Origin: Nanohaloarchaea archaeon PL-Br10_U2g16
GTDB lineage: Archaea; Nanohalarchaeota; Nanosalinia; Nanosalinales; Nanosalinaceae
Length of the DNA: 15,201 nt
Assembly: GCA_001563995.1 (NCBI GenBank)
Contig: LKMV01000013.1
Location: forward strand, 1-15,201
Direction of reading: 5' to 3'
Shown here: piece by piece, positions 6,354 through 12,908 of the stretch
How the letters are laid out: every line of letters begins with the position of its first letter
Numbering within the stretch: position 1 is the stretch's first letter
The notes under the pieces: generated by a model
The model's database searches: none
Seen by the model: the letters and a program-made list of their open reading frames with translations, nothing else
Told to the model about the DNA's origin: nothing
Made by a program: the position numbers and the translations under genes

Positions 6354-7829
6354 TCATCTCACCTGGTTCTCGGTTACCGCTCTGTAGAAATCTTCTCTAT
6401 CAGGGTTTTCTGCTTTTTCTAAGATTTTTCCAGACATCCTTGAAGGATTCATTAACTCATCAAACTCATCGCTTCCTTCTAGCCTGTTTCTAATAGGTTC
6501 GAGATACTCTGTTTCAAGCCCGTAGGCTTTTAGCCCTTCTTCAGCCTTGTCAAGCTCCTGCTCCAGAACTTCATCTATCCATCTAAGCTCTCCATCTGTA
6601 TCATACATCTGTGGTTTTTGGAAGCCTCCATCCTCGTGACATACACCCATTCCGTCATACATCCCTGTTTCTCTATTACTGTTCGCCTTCTCTATATTCA
6701 TTAGGCTTTCATCATTCTCAATATTGTAGAGAACTCTTCCTAAGACATAGCTGTTTAAACCCATCTCTTCTTCGACCGTAGGCTGTTGTGGGCCCTGCCG
6801 AGCCTCGAGTATTAGTTGGTATTCCTCTTCGTCTTCTTCAACTATCTTCAGTCTAGCATCCTTCCAAAACATACCGTTTGCTACATCAAAAGCTGCCGGA
6901 ACATACTTGTCCTCACTGAGAATTCTTGGCTGTTCTAGAAGTCTTCCTACATAATCTTCCCAGTCATCGACATAGCTTCCTAACTCTCCAACATCATAAG
7001 GCTCTCCGTCCTGTATCTCACCTTCATCCCTGATATCAAACGAGTCCTGCCAGCCGAGAATCCTACCATCGTTTATGGACAAATCTTTACCGTCCCATAG
7101 TCTACCGTTACCTCCGAACGCGTAGATGAATCCGCTTAGCTGGTATAAATGATTAAGAAGATCTATACCTTGATCCATTGAGCCCATCTGCATGTTTAAC
7201 TGGGTTGCCGCAGTTGCAGTAGGCAAAAGCTCATTTGTAACATCAACAGTCTCTTTCCTACCTAACTCATCATTAGAAGTTCCTCCCTGTCCTCTCAACT
7301 CCTTGTAAGCCTTTGGGACATCGATGTACTTCTGTCTATCAGTTACTTTAAGATTTTCGTGGTCAATGAGAGGATTTGTCCCCACTCTTATAACCTCTGC
7401 GCCGTGTTCTGAAGCTTGATCCTTTATGTATTGAAAATTAAGGCCAAGCCGATGTTTAAGACTACTTAGAAGATCTGAGTCTTGGCAGTCCTTTCCTTTT
7501 ACAACATCGGTCCCGATTTCAAACTGGTATTCTCCTAGTTCTACTTCTGCTATTTGATTGCTATTCTCCAATCCTGCTATTAAGTTTCTCCTATAGCCGC
7601 TTACAGGTTTTTTAGTTCTTTCATCTGTCAGAAATCCTTCCGATTCAACACCTAACACAATATCTTCCATAGATGTGATACGTTCAGAATTTCCGTTTAT
7701 TGGCTGAATGTTGTTTGAGATTTCTTCTGCCTGGTCCAATAGTACTTCGTTCATAAAAAGCTCTCCAAGATAGTCTAGCACAAACTCTTCATCTGCTCCA
7801 GGCAGAGAGTTTTGTATCGTTTTACTCAT
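6354..7829 (-). CDS. GCS2-type carboxylate-amine ligase, paralogue A
   Basis: This is the first gene of the minus-strand operon, 491 residues. It aligns along its length with the following gene: GVESEG (60-65) for GIETEF, E95/E104 in the next acidic strand, GTNPL (150-154), a KY-x-x-VP-x-x-Y-x-ELR block, DELGRKETVD, ATQLNMQM (208-215), FWKDARLK (321-328), EARQGPQQPTVEEE (about 342-355) and NSNRETGMYDGMG (383-395). Identity looks low apart from these blocks, so this is an old duplication. Differences sit at active-site positions: ESEG for ETEF, and EARQGPQQPT for EYRIPSTQPT. Paralogue A may use another substrate or play a non-catalytic role. An AGGTGG site (7836-7841) lies six bases before the ATG. 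Assignment to GCS2 rests on motif pattern and could be refined by structure prediction. Confidence 0.65.
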   Translation of the reverse strand: MSKTIQNSLPGADEEFVLDYLGELFMNEVLLDQAEEISNNIQPINGNSERITSMEDIVLGVESEGFLTDERTKKPVSGYRRNLIAGLENSNQIAEVELGEYQFEIGTDVVKGKDCQDSDLLSSLKHRLGLNFQYIKDQASEHGAEVIRVGTNPLIDHENLKVTDRQKYIDVPKAYKELRGQGGTSNDELGRKETVDVTNELLPTATAATQLNMQMGSMDQGIDLLNHLYQLSGFIYAFGGNGRLWDGKDLSINDGRILGWQDSFDIRDEGEIQDGEPYDVGELGSYVDDWEDYVGRLLEQPRILSEDKYVPAAFDVANGMFWKDARLKIVEEDEEEYQLILEARQGPQQPTVEEEMGLNSYVLGRVLYNIENDESLMNIEKANSNRETGMYDGMGVCHEDGGFQKPQMYDTDGELRWIDEVLEQELDKAEEGLKAYGLETEYLEPIRNRLEGSDEFDELMNPSRMSGKILEKAENPDREDFYRAVTENQVR

Positions 7830-8017
7830 TTATTTCCACCTTTCGTGGTGTCATTACCGTGCTGATTCCGTGTAGATGTTAAACTTTGTTTAATTGTTTG
7901 ATCACCTTTCAGAGTTACAGGGCCTTAAAATTGGCACCTTTCTACCTAAAGAAATAGCTAAAGCTAGCTGTAAAGAAGTTATATATCCGACCGACTACAT
8001 CAATATGGTTCATCATA

Positions 8018-8031
8018 ACCGATATATCGGT
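8018..8031. promoter_or_regulatory. Perfect 14-base palindrome, candidate operator
   Basis: ACCGATATATCGGT is fully self-complementary. It lies about 65 bases before the TATA box of the plus-strand hydrolase and about 190 bases before the minus-strand ligase start, where a shared regulator could act on both. The regulator is not encoded next to it. Confidence 0.4.
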
Positions 8032-8096
8032 CTAATTTTATAAAGTTTCTACTTACCCGGAACAATTTTTACAAAATATCTGGGGACAGTCTTATG

Positions 8097-8103
8097 TATA
8101 AAA
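8097..8103 (+). promoter_or_regulatory. TATA box of hydrolase paralogue 2
   Basis: TATAAAA is a strong TATA element. A start about 25 bases downstream would fall near 8125, directly before the AGGTGG Shine-Dalgarno site at 8127-8132. This gives a short leader and argues that translation starts near 8137, not at the first ATG 190 bases further on. Confidence 0.6.
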
Positions 8104-8126
8104 TTATTCTGAGTTAAGAACTGTTT

Positions 8127-8132
8127 AGGTGG
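8127..8132 (+). promoter_or_regulatory. Shine-Dalgarno site that decides an AUC start
   Basis: AGGTGG is followed by AAAC and then ATC at 8137. The same hexamer precedes the ATG of ligase A on the other strand, and GGTG-type sites precede several other genes here. No ATG, GTG or TTG is in frame between the stop at 8110-8112 and the ATG at 8329. Confidence 0.6.
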
Positions 8133-8136
8133 AAAC

Positions 8137-8910
8137 ATCAAAGTAGAGGTAGTCGGAGATGGAGAACCGGAACATGCAATCATAGGATGTATACATGGGG
8201 ATGAGCCATGTGGAAGATATGCTATAGAGAAGTTCTTAGAATCAGATATAGAACCAAAAAAGGCTGTAAAACTTATAATTGCGAATGAAGAAGCGTTAAA
8301 ACAGGACGCAAGATACCTGGACGTAGATATGAACAGAAACTTTCCTGGAGATAAGGATAGCAACAAACATGAAGAGAGGATAGCCGCTGAGCTTTTAGAG
8401 CAGATAAAAGGGATGAAAACATTGGATCTACATTCCACCAATTCTACTGATAAGATTTTTGCAGCATCCTCGGACATAGATCAGAAAAAATTAGAAATTG
8501 CAAGAAGCTCCTGTGCCTCGGTACTAACCTACCATGAAAACCCTGAGATAGGAACTATTAACAGCTTTGCTAACGCAACCACGGTTGAATGCGGGTTACA
8601 AGGATCCAAACAAGCGAAAGAGAACGCTTACTCTGTATTAAAAAACTTCTTAGCGGCAGAAGGATTGATAGATGAAGATTACAGCAGATCCGATCCCGAA
8701 CTTTTTGAGGTATATGAGACAGTGGAGAAACCGGAGTACGACTTTGTAGCTGAGAACTTCGAGAAGGTTGAGAAGGGAGACGTATATGCTAAAAACGGCG
8801 ATACTCAGTTAGTTGCGGAGAAAGATTTCTACCCTGTCTTGATGTCTAGCACCGGTTATGAAGATATCCTAGGATATAAAGCCCGGAAGGTATCAGAAGA
8901 CAGCAGCTGA
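8137..8910 (+). CDS. Aspartoacylase / succinylglutamate desuccinylase-like zinc hydrolase (paralogue 2), probable AUC start
   Basis: Read from the ATC at 8137 the protein has 257 residues, exactly the length of paralogue 1. It aligns with it from the first residue (IKVEVVGDGEPEHAIIGCIHGDEPCG against MKVRKFGEGEAEYVVLTCLHGNEPCG, in short blocks). H20 and E23 form the zinc motif, N66-R67 sits in DMNRNF, H99 in LDLHST, and the catalytic glutamate in TTVECG. The first in-frame ATG (8329) would give 193 residues and remove the first 64, including the zinc motif, so that shorter form should be inactive. The frame is open with no stop from 8113. Promoter and Shine-Dalgarno spacing agree with 8137. 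The gene diverges from the ligase operon and is presumably co-regulated. A damaged start codon or a base-call error is the alternative. Confidence 0.72.
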   Translation: MKVEVVGDGEPEHAIIGCIHGDEPCGRYAIEKFLESDIEPKKAVKLIIANEEALKQDARYLDVDMNRNFPGDKDSNKHEERIAAELLEQIKGMKTLDLHSTNSTDKIFAASSDIDQKKLEIARSSCASVLTYHENPEIGTINSFANATTVECGLQGSKQAKENAYSVLKNFLAAEGLIDEDYSRSDPELFEVYETVEKPEYDFVAENFEKVEKGDVYAKNGDTQLVAEKDFYPVLMSSTGYEDILGYKARKVSEDSS

Positions 8911-8940
8911 TACTAGCTTTTAACCAAGATACTCATCACC

Positions 8941-8950
8941 TATTTAAATA
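8941..8950 (+). promoter_or_regulatory. TATA box of the proteasome beta gene
   Basis: TATTTAAATA is a strong palindromic TATA element. The expected start near 8971-8975 leaves a leader of about 40 bases that contains an AGGTG Shine-Dalgarno site (9001-9005), seven bases before the ATG. A five-base inverted repeat, TCCCG (8957-8961) and CGGGA (8976-8980), brackets the region around the expected start and might be an operator. Confidence 0.5.
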
Positions 8951-9012
8951 TCGGTGTCCCGTCTATTGATGTAAGCGGGATTTATTGCCTGTTTTTTCTC
9001 AGGTGTCTTATA

Positions 9013-9660
9013 ATGCAGAATACTAAAATGGAAAAGAATGAAGAAGTCGAAGGATATAAAACCGGTACCACTACCGTTGGAATCACGACGGATGAAGGAG
9101 TGATAATGGCAGCCGACAGAAGGGCCTCAATGGGTCATCTGACGTCGTCCAAGTACGCTAAGAAGGTGTACGAGCTGGACGATAACCTAGGCCTGACCAT
9201 TGCAGGAAGCGTCGGCGATGCACAGAAGATAGTAAGGATTATGAGGTCCCAGATGAACCTTCATAAGCTTGAAACTAAGGAGCTCACGGTTAAAGGTGCA
9301 GGTACACTACTTGCGAACATCCTTCACGGAAACAAGATGATGCCTTTCATGAACCAGTTCGTATTAGGAGGTCTAGAAGACGGTGAAGGAGTGCTTTACG
9401 ATCTTGACGCGCTTGGAGGTCTGATGAAGAACGAGAAGTTCACCTCCACAGGCTCAGGAAGCACCATGGCGTACGGAGTCTTCGAGGACAACTACGAGGA
9501 CGACATAAACCATGATGACGCAAAGGATCTAGCAGTTAGAGCTGTACAGGCAGCTATGGAAAGAGACACCGCATCCGGTAACGGAATAGTGGTAGCAGAG
9601 ATCACAGAGGACGGATTCAACATCCTGGAAGAGAAAGAAGTCAAGAAGAGGCTGGAGTAA
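9013..9660 (+). CDS. psmB: Proteasome beta subunit (20S core peptidase)
   Basis: This 215-residue precursor of the threonine-type beta subunit forms the inner rings of the 20S proteasome, which degrades unfolded or tagged proteins in the cytosol. An 18-residue propeptide ends in KTG and should be cut before T19 (GTTTVGI), which becomes the catalytic Thr1. D35 (AADRR, mature Asp17) and K51 (SSKYAKKV, mature Lys33) complete the active site. GSGSTMAYGVFED and the RDTASGNGI segment match the family's C-terminal half. Length after processing is typical. A second ATG at 9028 is possible, but the AGGTG site is spaced for 9013. The gene stands alone with its own promoter and is followed by aCPSF1 in the same direction. 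Confidence 0.95.
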   Translation: MQNTKMEKNEEVEGYKTGTTTVGITTDEGVIMAADRRASMGHLTSSKYAKKVYELDDNLGLTIAGSVGDAQKIVRIMRSQMNLHKLETKELTVKGAGTLLANILHGNKMMPFMNQFVLGGLEDGEGVLYDLDALGGLMKNEKFTSTGSGSTMAYGVFEDNYEDDINHDDAKDLAVRAVQAAMERDTASGNGIVVAEITEDGFNILEEKEVKKRLE

Positions 9661-9685
9661 CTCTTTCTCCTCCAAATTTATTATC

Positions 9686-9695
9686 TATAATTTAA
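9686..9695 (+). promoter_or_regulatory. Likely TATA element of the aCPSF1 gene
   Basis: TATAATTTAA lies about 33 bases before the ATG at 9724, and a GAGGT Shine-Dalgarno site (9711-9715) lies eight bases before that ATG. A second A/T-rich box at about 9675-9683 would give a slightly longer leader that includes the whole site. The T/C-rich stretch at 9660-9672 could end the proteasome transcript. Confidence 0.4.
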
Positions 9696-9723
9696 TCTTA
9701 TACTTAAACAGAGGTTCAATCTA

Positions 9724-11361
9724 ATGGAAGAACTAGAAGACGTAAAACAGTTTCTGCCAACAACAGCAGATGTATCGGATCTAAGGTTTGAAGCATCCGA
9801 TATTGTAATTTATACAGACAGCAAAGATTTCTTTTTAGATAACTCAGAAACAGTAAAAAAGATGGTATCAGAGCTGAAAAAAAGAGTGGAAGTAAGACCT
9901 TCCTCAAAGCTTTTCAAGTCTCCTGAAACTGCAGAAGATATTATAAATGATACTATAGATGACAAAGCAGGTGTGGAAGAAGTTATCTTCCAGCCTTCGC
10001 TTGGAAAAGTCATCATAAGGGCAGAGAACCCTGGCAACGTAATTGGGAACAGAGGTAGCGGACTGGAGGAGATAAAGGAGAAAACCCTTTGGAGTCCTCA
10101 GGTCGAGAGAGTGCCTTCGATAAACTCCAAGATCGTTGACAGAGCCCGTGAACTTACGGTGGAAGATCCTGAGTTCAGAAAACAGTTTCTCCACGATGTA
10201 GGGGAAAAAATAAGACTTGATAAATCAGTTGGAGAGGAATGGATAAGGCTTGCTAGCCTTGGAGCATGTAGACAGGTAGGAAGATCATGTTTCCTATTAC
10301 AGACAGAAGAGTCTAACGTCATGTTTGACTGCGGTATCAATCCTTCAGCAGAGCCGGGAAGTACAGAAAACTTTCCTTACCTAAATGCACCAGAGCTAAA
10401 CCTTCAAGACCTTGATGCAGTAGTTCTATCGCATGCACATATGGATCACGCCGGTATGATCCCTTACCTGTATAAAATGGGGTACGATGGTCCATTATAC
10501 TGTACTAAGCCAACTAGAGACATGATGATTATGCAGACCCTGGACTATATCAGTATTTCACACAAGGAGAACCAGAGCGCTCCTTATGACTCTTCAGATA
10601 TCAAGAAAGCTGTGAAGAGAACTATCACACCGGAGTACGGAGAGGTTACCGATATCACACCGGATATGCGTCTAACAATGAGAAACGCAGGACATATCCT
10701 TGGAAGCGCTTTATGTCATATACATGTGGGCGAGGGCCTCCACAATATCCTGTACACGGGCGATTACAACTACGACAGCTCTGAGATGTTACGGCCCGCG
10801 GACACGAACTTCCAGAGGGTTGAGACCATGGTCACAGAGGCGACCTACGGAGGTAACAACGACGAGCAACAGCCACGTGAAAAGGCTCAGAAAAAGTTCC
10901 TTTCAAAGATGAAACAGACATTGAACAAAGGAGGAAAGGTAGTTGTACCTGTCTTCGCTATCGGACGTTCACAGGAGATCCTTGGAATGCTTGCGGATGA
11001 GATAGGAAGGGATTACTTCGACTATCCTGTATACATCGACGGCATGATTAAAGATGCTAACGCTATGCATACAGCTTACCCGGAGTATCTCTCCGAAAAA
11101 GTCCAGAAAAAGATAATGAAAGACGATGACTCTCCATTCTTGAAAGAAAACCTTCATTCGATCGGCAGTTATAACGAGAGAGAGGAAGCTATTGAAGGAG
11201 GTCCATGTGTAATTCTTTCAACCTCGGGTATGGTTACCGGAGGTCCGATAATGGAGTACTTGAAGTATCTGGCACCTGAAGAGAAAAACTCTCTTATCTT
11301 TGTAGGATACCAGGCTGAAGGCACGCTTGGAAGAAAGATCCAGAACGGAGCCGAAAGATAA
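9724..11361 (+). CDS. fttA: aCPSF1 / FttA KH-beta-CASP ribonuclease and transcription terminator, main part before a frameshift
   Basis: This reading frame has 545 residues, while the family normally has about 630-640. The N-terminal KH region has the I-G-N-R-G loop at residues 107-111. The metallo-beta-lactamase domain has the zinc motif H237-x-H239-x-D241-H242, H324 (NAGHILGSA) and D347 (YTGDYN). The beta-CASP domain starts near EATYGG (372-377) and reaches GYQAEGTLGRKIQ (528-540). aCPSF1 cleaves RNA behind elongating polymerase and ends transcription across Archaea. The frame stops at TAA 11359-11361, while the expected continuation is read in the -1 frame from about 11355. This part therefore lacks the final zinc-ligand histidine. 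The gene is considered essential, so a base-call error, a recent mutation or recoding are the options. Confidence 0.85.
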   Translation: MEELEDVKQFLPTTADVSDLRFEASDIVIYTDSKDFFLDNSETVKKMVSELKKRVEVRPSSKLFKSPETAEDIINDTIDDKAGVEEVIFQPSLGKVIIRAENPGNVIGNRGSGLEEIKEKTLWSPQVERVPSINSKIVDRARELTVEDPEFRKQFLHDVGEKIRLDKSVGEEWIRLASLGACRQVGRSCFLLQTEESNVMFDCGINPSAEPGSTENFPYLNAPELNLQDLDAVVLSHAHMDHAGMIPYLYKMGYDGPLYCTKPTRDMMIMQTLDYISISHKENQSAPYDSSDIKKAVKRTITPEYGEVTDITPDMRLTMRNAGHILGSALCHIHVGEGLHNILYTGDYNYDSSEMLRPADTNFQRVETMVTEATYGGNNDEQQPREKAQKKFLSKMKQTLNKGGKVVVPVFAIGRSQEILGMLADEIGRDYFDYPVYIDGMIKDANAMHTAYPEYLSEKVQKKIMKDDDSPFLKENLHSIGSYNEREEAIEGGPCVILSTSGMVTGGPIMEYLKYLAPEEKNSLIFVGYQAEGTLGRKIQNGAER

Positions 11362-11384
11362 ATATCAATGAGGAAGAGGTAGAG

Positions 11385-11600
11385 GTGAACATGGATATTA
11401 ACAGCATCTCAGGCTTCTCAGCTCACAGCGACAGACAGCAGATAATCAACTTCTGTAGAAATCTACGTTCTTCTCCAAACAGGGTGCTTACAAACCACGG
11501 AGAGGAGAAGAAATGCTTCCAGTTAGCTTCAACTCTTCACAAAGCCCTTCACATAGACACTTCGGCACCTCAGAACCTGGAGATCTCAAGGCTTAACTAG
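11385..11600 (+). CDS. fttA: aCPSF1 / FttA C-terminal part in the -1 frame
   Basis: These 71 residues from the GTG at 11385 carry the missing end of the beta-CASP nuclease. ISGFSAHSDRQQI contains the last zinc-ligand histidine, and VLTNHGEEKKC is the terminal conserved block. The frame is open further upstream: from 11355 it reads KININ and then acidic residues, joining directly to the preceding part. The two parts together give about 625 residues, the normal family length. There is no promoter or Shine-Dalgarno site of its own between them, so a separate small subunit is unlikely. An ATG at 11391 is another possible start if it were made independently. Confidence 0.75.
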   Translation: MNMDINSISGFSAHSDRQQIINFCRNLRSSPNRVLTNHGEEKKCFQLASTLHKALHIDTSAPQNLEISRLN

Positions 11601-11637
11601 TCCGAAACTTCTTAAACAGGCAGTGGAAAGCTAATTT

Positions 11638-11868
11638 ATGGTATATGAGAAAAAATGTGCTGTCTGTGACAAGATGATAGACTTCGGAGGAGAAGACAAA
11701 GGTAGACTTCCCGAAAACGCCATAGAGTTTGACGGAGAGATTTACTGCCAAGAATGTGTAGAAGACTTTGTAAAGTTCGGAATCGGAGATGTCCAGGACA
11801 AGATAGCCAACCTCGAAGAAGAACTGAAGAGGGTCAAAGACCAACTAGGAATAGAGAAACATGCCTAA
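11638..11868 (+). CDS. Small four-cysteine (zinc-ribbon-like) protein of unknown function
   Basis: This 76-residue protein is not recognised as a named family. C7-x-x-C10 (CAVC) and C37-x-x-C40 (CQEC) would bind one zinc ion. The second pair follows a GEIYC strand, a layout like LIM or treble-clef type domains. Residues about 45-73 (VKFGIGDVQDKIANLEEELK and on) form a probable amphipathic helix or short coiled coil, suggesting a dimer or a partner protein. A weak TATA element (about 11609-11617) lies 25 bases before the ATG, giving a leaderless message. Its stop is only two bases from the stop of the opposing PIN gene. Function cannot be assigned. Confidence 0.65.
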   Translation: MVYEKKCAVCDKMIDFGGEDKGRLPENAIEFDGEIYCQECVEDFVKFGIGDVQDKIANLEEELKRVKDQLGIEKHA

Positions 11869-11870
11869 AA

Positions 11871-12443
11871 CTAGTCGGTTTGGAACTTAGCCGGCGTTGT
11901 AACCTCGTAAAGATCTTCTGTAGGGACAAAATCAGAGTCATATGTCAAAATTAGAGAACCGCTCCTTCTTGCAAACTCTGCTATGCCTCTGTCCTCCTTG
12001 CCTAGGTCTTGTAGATCATAAACCTTTTCATCAGGATCTAAATGATCCGGACTAAATCTATATACGTTCCTCTCAACTTTTGAAAGTCGTTCTTCAAATT
12101 CTCCTTCTTTTAGATCATCATAGTATCTATTTTCATATCTTTTCCTAGCTTTTTCCTTTGTATTACTTGGTATAAATATTTGCCCGTGAAAGTCCTCCAA
12201 AACATCCTCTACATCTCGGAAAGTTTCAATATCCACTGTTTTCCCCTCTATTCTACATGAGTTCATACCCATCCTTCCCCTTTTGAACAAGTAATCAAAT
12301 ATGACAGAATGGTCAAGAACTATCTTATCTTTAACCTCAACATCTCTCCTAAGCTCTGATTCTAAACCTCTGTCATAAGTTACATCATCAAAAATATTTT
12401 TAGGAGTTCCTACCTCATAATTCTCTGCAGGGTCGAGAGACAT
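11871..12443 (-). CDS. Solitary PIN-domain protein, probable ribonuclease
   Basis: This 190-residue protein has about 40 leading residues before a PIN-like domain. D44 lies in the first strand (IVLDHSVIFDYL), E97 in a central helix (NTKEKARKRY), D151 in KEDRGIAEFARR, and D169/D171 in LTYDSDF. These are the four acidic positions of a magnesium-dependent PIN nuclease. No antitoxin gene is adjacent, so it is more likely a free-standing nuclease of RNA processing or rRNA maturation than half of a toxin-antitoxin pair; this is inference. The gene has its own strong promoter and is separate from sepF upstream. Its N-terminal segment has no family resemblance that could be recognised. Confidence 0.72.
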   Translation of the reverse strand: MSLDPAENYEVGTPKNIFDDVTYDRGLESELRRDVEVKDKIVLDHSVIFDYLFKRGRMGMNSCRIEGKTVDIETFRDVEDVLEDFHGQIFIPSNTKEKARKRYENRYYDDLKEGEFEERLSKVERNVYRFSPDHLDPDEKVYDLQDLGKEDRGIAEFARRSGSLILTYDSDFVPTEDLYEVTTPAKFQTD

Positions 12444-12464
12444 ATACAGTTGTGTGAAAGAATA

Positions 12465-12475
12465 CTTATAAATAT
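12465..12475 (-). promoter_or_regulatory. TATA box of the solitary PIN gene, leaderless start
   Basis: TTTATAAG on the minus strand (within 12465-12474) is centred about 25 bases before the ATG at 12443. No Shine-Dalgarno site lies between them. Confidence 0.55.
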
Positions 12476-12506
12476 GTTTCTTCCAAGTTACAACAGATAA
12501 AGTATC

Positions 12507-12872
12507 TCAGCCTTCGACCTTGTCACTTGTCCTTTCAATCGTTGCATACTCAGGACATGTGATAATCCAGTCTTCATCTACTCCTGCCATATCTCCATCT
12601 ACAGCCTTTACTGTCTTCTTCAGCCTTTTGACAGCTCTCTTTAGATCCGTCATATCCTTGTTCTTAAGAGGTCTGATATTCACCCAGACAATTCTGTCAT
12701 TTCGAAGATGTTCCTGGACCTTTTCAACATCCTTAAACTCGCTCAATGTCTCTGCCCTTATTACTATTTTCTCTTCTTTTTCAACCATATCAGCATCTAG
12801 CTCTACAAAATCATCTTCTATTACGGGTTCATTGTCTTTGTTCTTCTTTGACTTCAGAAAATCTAACGCCAT
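12507..12872 (-). CDS. sepF: Cell division protein SepF (archaeal type)
   Basis: This 121-residue protein is of the SepF (DUF552) family, which anchors FtsZ to the membrane at the division site in archaea that use FtsZ. A short amphipathic start (MALDFLKSKK) matches the membrane-targeting helix. An acidic linker follows (about 11-34), and the SepF core spans about 35-115. The core includes WVNIRPLKNKDMTDLKRAVKRL and the signature DGDMAGVDEDWIIT-CPEYATI (about 92-112). Length is typical. The gene lies just downstream of UPF0147 but has its own TATA box and an AGAGGT site (12881-12886), eight bases before the ATG, so it can be expressed separately from the superoperon. Confidence 0.85.
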   Translation of the reverse strand: MALDFLKSKKNKDNEPVIEDDFVELDADMVEKEEKIVIRAETLSEFKDVEKVQEHLRNDRIVWVNIRPLKNKDMTDLKRAVKRLKKTVKAVDGDMAGVDEDWIITCPEYATIERTSDKVEG

Positions 12873-12908
12873 ATTTCGTTACCTCTTAGTTTGAAATGGT
12901 CTCTGGAT

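Larger units (their letters stand above)
7830..8136. promoter_or_regulatory. Divergent regulatory gap between the ligase operon and hydrolase paralogue 2
   Basis: This 307-base non-coding stretch separates two divergent transcripts. It contains three copies of the 8-mer CACCTTTC (7837-7844, 7903-7910, 7935-7942). The first is the Shine-Dalgarno site of ligase A read on the minus strand. It also holds a perfect 14-base palindrome (8018-8031) and a related ATATATCCGACCG stretch at 7981-7993. A clear plus-strand TATA box is at 8097-8103. Minus-strand TATA candidates are weaker (about 7890-7897 and 7924-7930). No conserved small gene was seen in it. Confidence 0.5.

Noticed and set aside
7962..7969. 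8-base palindrome AGCTAGCT in the divergent gap
   Set aside because: Too short to stand out from chance in a 307-base A/T-rich gap, and not repeated nearby.
8049..8477. Open frame of 142 codons on the minus strand opposite hydrolase paralogue 2
   Set aside because: It is antisense to a frame with clear homology and zinc motifs, its translation is Ser-rich with no recognisable domain, and it has no promoter or Shine-Dalgarno site.
11350..11362. Programmed -1 frameshifting as the cause of the aCPSF1 break
   Set aside because: The bases before the stop (GCC GAA AGA TAA) do not form a standard X-XXY-YYZ slippery heptamer and no strong downstream structure was seen. A missing base is the simpler reading, so recoding is kept only as an option.
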